Positions 43,146 through 46,443 of a stretch of 46,443 bases of DNA are shown piece by piece. The notes beneath the pieces were generated by a model, which saw only the letters and a list, made by a program, of their open reading frames with translations, searched no databases and was not told the DNA's origin. The DNA is taken from NCBI RefSeq assembly GCF_014049385.1, contig NZ_JACAOA010000018.1:1-46443 (forward strand). The letters run 5' to 3'. Position 1 is the stretch's first letter. Every line of letters starts with the position of its first letter. This stretch comes from Ruoffia halotolerans (lineage in GTDB: Bacteria; Bacillota; Bacilli; Lactobacillales; Aerococcaceae). The position numbers were made by a program, and so were the translations under genes.

Positions 43146-43161
43146 AGGAGATAGAAAGATA

Positions 43162-43821
43162 ATGAATATTCAACCTCGCATCAACCAGATAGGAGAATGG
43201 TTATTTCGGTTAACCATATTAAATTTTTTATGGATTGGCTTTGCCCTTTTAGGCCTAGGATTTTTAGGAATATTCCCAGCAACCAGTGCACTATTTGCGG
43301 TGATTAGACAGTATCGTTTAGATCATAAGAAAATTAAGTTAAGGCATGAATTTATTCATTATTATAAAAAAGACTTTGTTCAAGCTAATCTGATTGGTTA
43401 TATCTTCGTCTTTTTGATGAGTGTCAGTTGGATTGATTACCGTTATCTTTTAAGTACTCAAAATTATTGGGTTGTTTCGTTATCAATGTTGTTTTTGCTT
43501 GCAACTCTAGTCATCATTTTTGCAAGCTTCTTAGTATTTGCATTGTTTGTACATTTTGAATTGCCCTTATTCAAGACAATTATGAATCCTTTCCGGTTTA
43601 TGATTAACCATTTAAGACGCAGTATCTTAACAATCGTGCTGCTGTTGGTTTGGGGTAGCTTTGTTCGTCACTTGCCTGGTGTGATTCCGTTTTTAAGTGT
43701 GAGTGTGTCAGTGTTTATTTTGAGTCGCATGGTTGAGCCAATTCTTATGCCAACGAAGGAAAAAGAGCGTGTAAATCAAACAAATTATGTGATGAAGCAA
43801 GAGGACATGTTGTATTATTAA
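43162..43821 (+). CDS. DUF624 (YesL-like) membrane protein
   Basis: This 219-residue protein has four to five membrane segments (ILNFLWIGFALLGLGFLGIF, LIGYIFVFLMSV, LFLLATLVIIFASFLVFALF, ILTIVLLLVWGSF, FLSVSVSVFIL). The start pattern, with WIGFALLGLGFLGIFPATSALF, is typical of DUF624/YesL. Genes of this family are nearly always beside LplB/YtcP-type transporters. The role is not known. AAAGGAGATAG precedes the ATG. Confidence 0.85.
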   Translation: MNIQPRINQIGEWLFRLTILNFLWIGFALLGLGFLGIFPATSALFAVIRQYRLDHKKIKLRHEFIHYYKKDFVQANLIGYIFVFLMSVSWIDYRYLLSTQNYWVVSLSMLFLLATLVIIFASFLVFALFVHFELPLFKTIMNPFRFMINHLRRSILTIVLLLVWGSFVRHLPGVIPFLSVSVSVFILSRMVEPILMPTKEKERVNQTNYVMKQEDMLYY

Positions 43822-43847
43822 AATGAATTGTAGAATGCGGGTGGGTT

Positions 43848-45203
43848 ATGAATGAAGAAAACTTAGGAAAACAGCCTGACACCAACGTGCCGGTGTTTAG
43901 ACGGCTGTTCTTCCCTTTAGTAATTGAGCAATTATTCGGAATGCTTCTTGGAAGTATCGATGTCTTAATGTTAAGTCAGTATAGTGATGCTTCTGTCGCA
44001 GCGACAGGTTTATCCAATCAGTTAATAAATGTAGGCTTAATGATCTTAGGAATCGCTTCTTTAGGGAGTGGTATTCTTCTAATGCAGACGGCCGGAACAA
44101 GACAAAATTCAGAAGTAAATTTAATTATTCGACATGGCGTCTATTTAAATGTGCATATATCTCTAGCTATGGCAGCGGTGTTTTTAATCTTTGGGCAGCA
44201 ATTATTGCGTTGGATTCAAACGCCTGAGGAGATACTAGGTAGCGCCTATAGTTATTTAGCGATTGTATCAGTAAGTCTGATTTTCCAATCAGTGATGACT
44301 AGTTTTGGCTCTGTCTTTAGAAGTTTTACATATGTTCGGATTGTGATGGTTGTTTCAATACTAACAAACTTATTAAGTATTTTAGGGAATTATACCGTTC
44401 TATTTACACCCATTGGTCTGTTTGGCGAAGGGATTCACGGTGTAGCTAATTCAACCTTATTCGCGAGATTTATCGGAATGTTATTGCTTATTATCGCTTT
44501 TTATTACTTATTACCGAAGCATCGTGCGGCCTTTTCAACATTGAGAATGGATAGCGTTACTGTAAAAACCGTTATGAAACTTGGATTTCCATCTGCATTA
44601 GAAAACATCTCTTATACGACATCGCAGACAATTATTACAGGTATCATCGCTTCTTTTGGTACAATGATGGTAACAAGTAAAATTTATACACAAAACATAA
44701 CGGGTTTGGTCTTTACAGTTGCGGCTGCGATTTCGCAAGCTAATCAAATTATTATCGGGCGTTTTATTGGTTTAAAACAAAAAGACCAAGCACGTGACTA
44801 TACTGTCAAACTATTAATAAAATCGATGGCTTTTGCATTTGTGCTCTCAACTTCATTAGCACTCGTCAGTCATTGGATAGTAAATTGGTTAACGGATGAT
44901 CCAGTAATTCGCAGCAGTGTGATACAGCTGATTTGGTTAAGTATATTGCTTGAACCAGGACGGTTAAGTAATGAAATATTAATTGGTGCATTGAATACAG
45001 CAGGAGACGTTAAGTTTCCAACCATGATTTCGATTCTTTCGACGTTCTTATTCACTGTTCCAATGAGTTATGTTGTTGGAATTCATTTTGGATTTGGTTT
45101 AGTTGGCGTGTGGATTATTTTCATTCTTGATGAATGGGTGCGTGCAGTGGTGTTATTCATTCGTTGGATGCGTTCTAGTTGGCAAAGTATTGAGCTATTC
45201 TAG
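43848..45203 (+). CDS. MATE-family efflux transporter
   Basis: This 451-residue protein has about twelve membrane segments in two halves, as in MATE/NorM exporters. Recognisable stretches are RLFFPLVIEQLFGMLLGSID and the repeat-like KLGFPSALENISYTTSQTII at the start of the second half. MATE proteins export drugs or metabolites driven by Na+ or H+. The ATG is 27 bases after the DUF624 gene, so it is probably part of the operon. An exporter in a nutrient-uptake operon is unusual. Confidence 0.9.
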   Translation: MNEENLGKQPDTNVPVFRRLFFPLVIEQLFGMLLGSIDVLMLSQYSDASVAATGLSNQLINVGLMILGIASLGSGILLMQTAGTRQNSEVNLIIRHGVYLNVHISLAMAAVFLIFGQQLLRWIQTPEEILGSAYSYLAIVSVSLIFQSVMTSFGSVFRSFTYVRIVMVVSILTNLLSILGNYTVLFTPIGLFGEGIHGVANSTLFARFIGMLLLIIAFYYLLPKHRAAFSTLRMDSVTVKTVMKLGFPSALENISYTTSQTIITGIIASFGTMMVTSKIYTQNITGLVFTVAAAISQANQIIIGRFIGLKQKDQARDYTVKLLIKSMAFAFVLSTSLALVSHWIVNWLTDDPVIRSSVIQLIWLSILLEPGRLSNEILIGALNTAGDVKFPTMISILSTFLFTVPMSYVVGIHFGFGLVGVWIIFILDEWVRAVVLFIRWMRSSWQSIELF

Positions 45204-45241
45204 AACTGTTGTAAAAAATGTAGAGTAAAGTAGTGATATAT

Positions 45242-46021
45242 ATGAAACAAAATATTAGCGTGAAGTATCAGCGACACGAGTTTATTTTAAATCGAGTAAA
45301 AGAAGACGGGAAAATTTATGTGACTGAGTTAGCGAAAGAACTTGATATCACACCCGAAACACTGCGACGTGATTTGACTGAACTTGAAGAAGAGAACGAA
45401 CTTGTTCGAATTCATGGTGGTGCAGTGCCGGCTCCTAAAAGTGAAGGAATAGAGTTAGAATTTCGTAAGAAGATGGTACTAATGAGTGAAGAAAAGAAAC
45501 GTGTAGCTAGACGTGCCGCAAAGGAAATTAGAAGTGGGATGACCATTGGTGCTGACGTCGGAACCTCAATCATGTACATTCCAGACATGTTAGAAGATAT
45601 TGAAAACCTAACTGTAATTACTAACTCATTAGCAACAGCCATTCGCTTCAACAAGGCAATTGAAGAGGAGCGAGTACAAGGGCAAGTCATTGTTCTTCCG
45701 GGAACTACCAATCCATTTCAATCATCAATTAAAGGAAGCTATACCGTTGATTTCTTAAAGCAATTCTCTTTAGATTTAAGTTTTATCTCATGCGGTGGGA
45801 TAAGCAAATCCGCAATTTATGATTATGACTTGGAAGAGTCTCTCGTTTCAAGAACTTTCATTCAGATGAGTCAGGAAAATATTACTTTATTGGATCACAG
45901 TAAAATTGATCAACGTCAACTGATTGAGATATGCCCAGTAACAATGATAGATATGTTTATATGTGATGCTCCTAAACCGGCGAGCCTAATTAATGTGTCC
46001 GGTGAGTGGGTTACAGCATAA
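45242..46021 (+). CDS. DeoR-family transcriptional regulator
   Basis: I prefer the ATG at 45242 (MKQNISVKYQRHEFILNRVK); a GTG at 45233 is in frame. The 259-residue protein has the DeoR winged helix (YVTELAKELDITPETLRRDL, ELVRIHGGAVP) and the sugar-phosphate-sensing domain (GADVGTSIMYIP, VITNSLATAI, FISCGGIS, ALDHSK-like LLDHSKID). DeoR regulators usually respond to phosphorylated sugars or sugar acids. As last gene of the operon it probably adds local control to the PhoP-type control. Confidence 0.9.
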   Translation: MKQNISVKYQRHEFILNRVKEDGKIYVTELAKELDITPETLRRDLTELEEENELVRIHGGAVPAPKSEGIELEFRKKMVLMSEEKKRVARRAAKEIRSGMTIGADVGTSIMYIPDMLEDIENLTVITNSLATAIRFNKAIEEERVQGQVIVLPGTTNPFQSSIKGSYTVDFLKQFSLDLSFISCGGISKSAIYDYDLEESLVSRTFIQMSQENITLLDHSKIDQRQLIEICPVTMIDMFICDAPKPASLINVSGEWVTA

Positions 46022-46105
46022 AATTATTATAAATAAATAGCTTAATATAACGAGGAGGAGTATTTCTGGTTGTGCTAGGCTATTTTTTGTGATGATAGTG
46101 CGGGA

Positions 46106-46392
46106 TTCGCCAGTTCGAGAGGCTGAGCTGGTGAATGCGAGGGAACTACACCAGCGCCCGCACCTGAGCTAGCGAATCCAAGTCAACTTCGCCAGCTCGC
46201 GCATCTGTGCTGGCGAATCAATATCAACTTCACCAGCTCACTTACCTGAGCTAGCGAATCCAGGCGAACTTCGCCAGCTCCCGCACCTGAGCTAGCGAAT
46301 TCAAGACAACTTCACCAGCTCACTTACCTGAGCTAGCGAATCCAAGCGAACTTCATCAGCTCGCGAAATGGAGCTGGTGAATCACCTCAACT
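46106..46392. repeat. Array 2: seven 41-bp hairpin repeats
   Basis: Units start at 46106, 46147, 46188, 46229, 46270, 46311 and 46352, again an exact 41-bp period and the same orientation and linkers (tccaagtcaac, ttcaagacaac) as array 1. The first, second and last units are the most degenerate. The stretch 46022-46105 before it has no gene; an AATAGC/GCTATT pair with a T-run at 46080 is a weak terminator candidate. Nothing is recognisable from 46393 to the end. Confidence 0.93.
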
Positions 46393-46443
46393 TCCCGACC
46401 CAACCCCGAAAAGCACAACAAAAGCGACAAAGTATGGCTCTTC

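Noticed and set aside
46055-46091. Tiny leader peptide after deoR
   Set aside because: A GAGGAGGAG sequence precedes a frame of only about eight codons from a non-ATG start; too short to support.

Overview
The window comes from a low-GC Gram-positive bacterium, most likely one of the Lactobacillales. I favour the Carnobacteriaceae/Aerococcaceae neighbourhood, but nothing here fixes the genus. Pointers are strong AGGAGG-type ribosome binding sites, a T-box leader, a DinR/LexA-type SOS box, CcpA cre and PhoP-type boxes, and CUT1 sugar transporters of the LplB/YtcP type. No rRNA, tRNA, CRISPR or transposase was seen.

Layout. (a) 1-9.4 kb is a defence island. A leftward operon encodes a Z1-domain helicase-like ATPase, a MutL/MORC-like GHKL ATPase and an unrecognised third protein that runs off the left edge, resembling MZA-type systems. 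A rightward restriction-modification cluster follows: a nuclease with an NgoFVII-like C-terminal domain and two closely similar C5-cytosine methyltransferases. The promoter of the second methyltransferase contains a perfect SOS box. (b) 9.5-12.3 kb holds a DNPH1-like nucleotide hydrolase, an NTF2-like protein and a secreted DUF1002 protein. (c) 12.3-20.5 kb is peptide uptake and use: a T-box leader (possibly Met), a wrecked oppA, oppB-C-D-F, divergent pepT, and an intact oppA in its own unit. (d) 20.7-23.1 kb is a phage-derived but stand-alone cassette: DUF1659, DUF2922, a terminator, an XhlA-like protein, a Dp-1-like holin and a bifunctional endolysin. (e) 23.3-24.2 kb is a graveyard of gene fragments, followed by a glycerate kinase with a frameshift in an A-tract at its start. 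(f) 25.6-33.7 kb is a complete non-PTS sucrose/fructo-oligosaccharide locus: ROK fructokinase, LacI regulator, two permeases, binding lipoprotein, GH32 enzyme and MsmK-type ATPase, with two identical LacI operators. (g) 33.8-36.6 kb holds a pseudogene with four in-frame stops, malic enzyme, and a convergent Ldh_2-family dehydrogenase with a cre site. (h) 37.2-46.0 kb is a second CUT1 transporter operon with a metallophosphoesterase, a DUF624 protein, a MATE transporter and a DeoR regulator. It is preceded by TTTACA-like hexamers at 11-bp spacing (PhoP-box layout) and flanked on both sides by arrays of a 41-bp hairpin repeat.

The most promising unusual systems are the SOS-box-controlled duplicate methyltransferase, the Pho-box-controlled transporter plus phosphoesterase locus bracketed by the hairpin arrays, the Z1/MORC operon with an unrecognised partner, and the orphan holin-endolysin cassette. 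All assignments come from reading motifs by eye; no database search was run.
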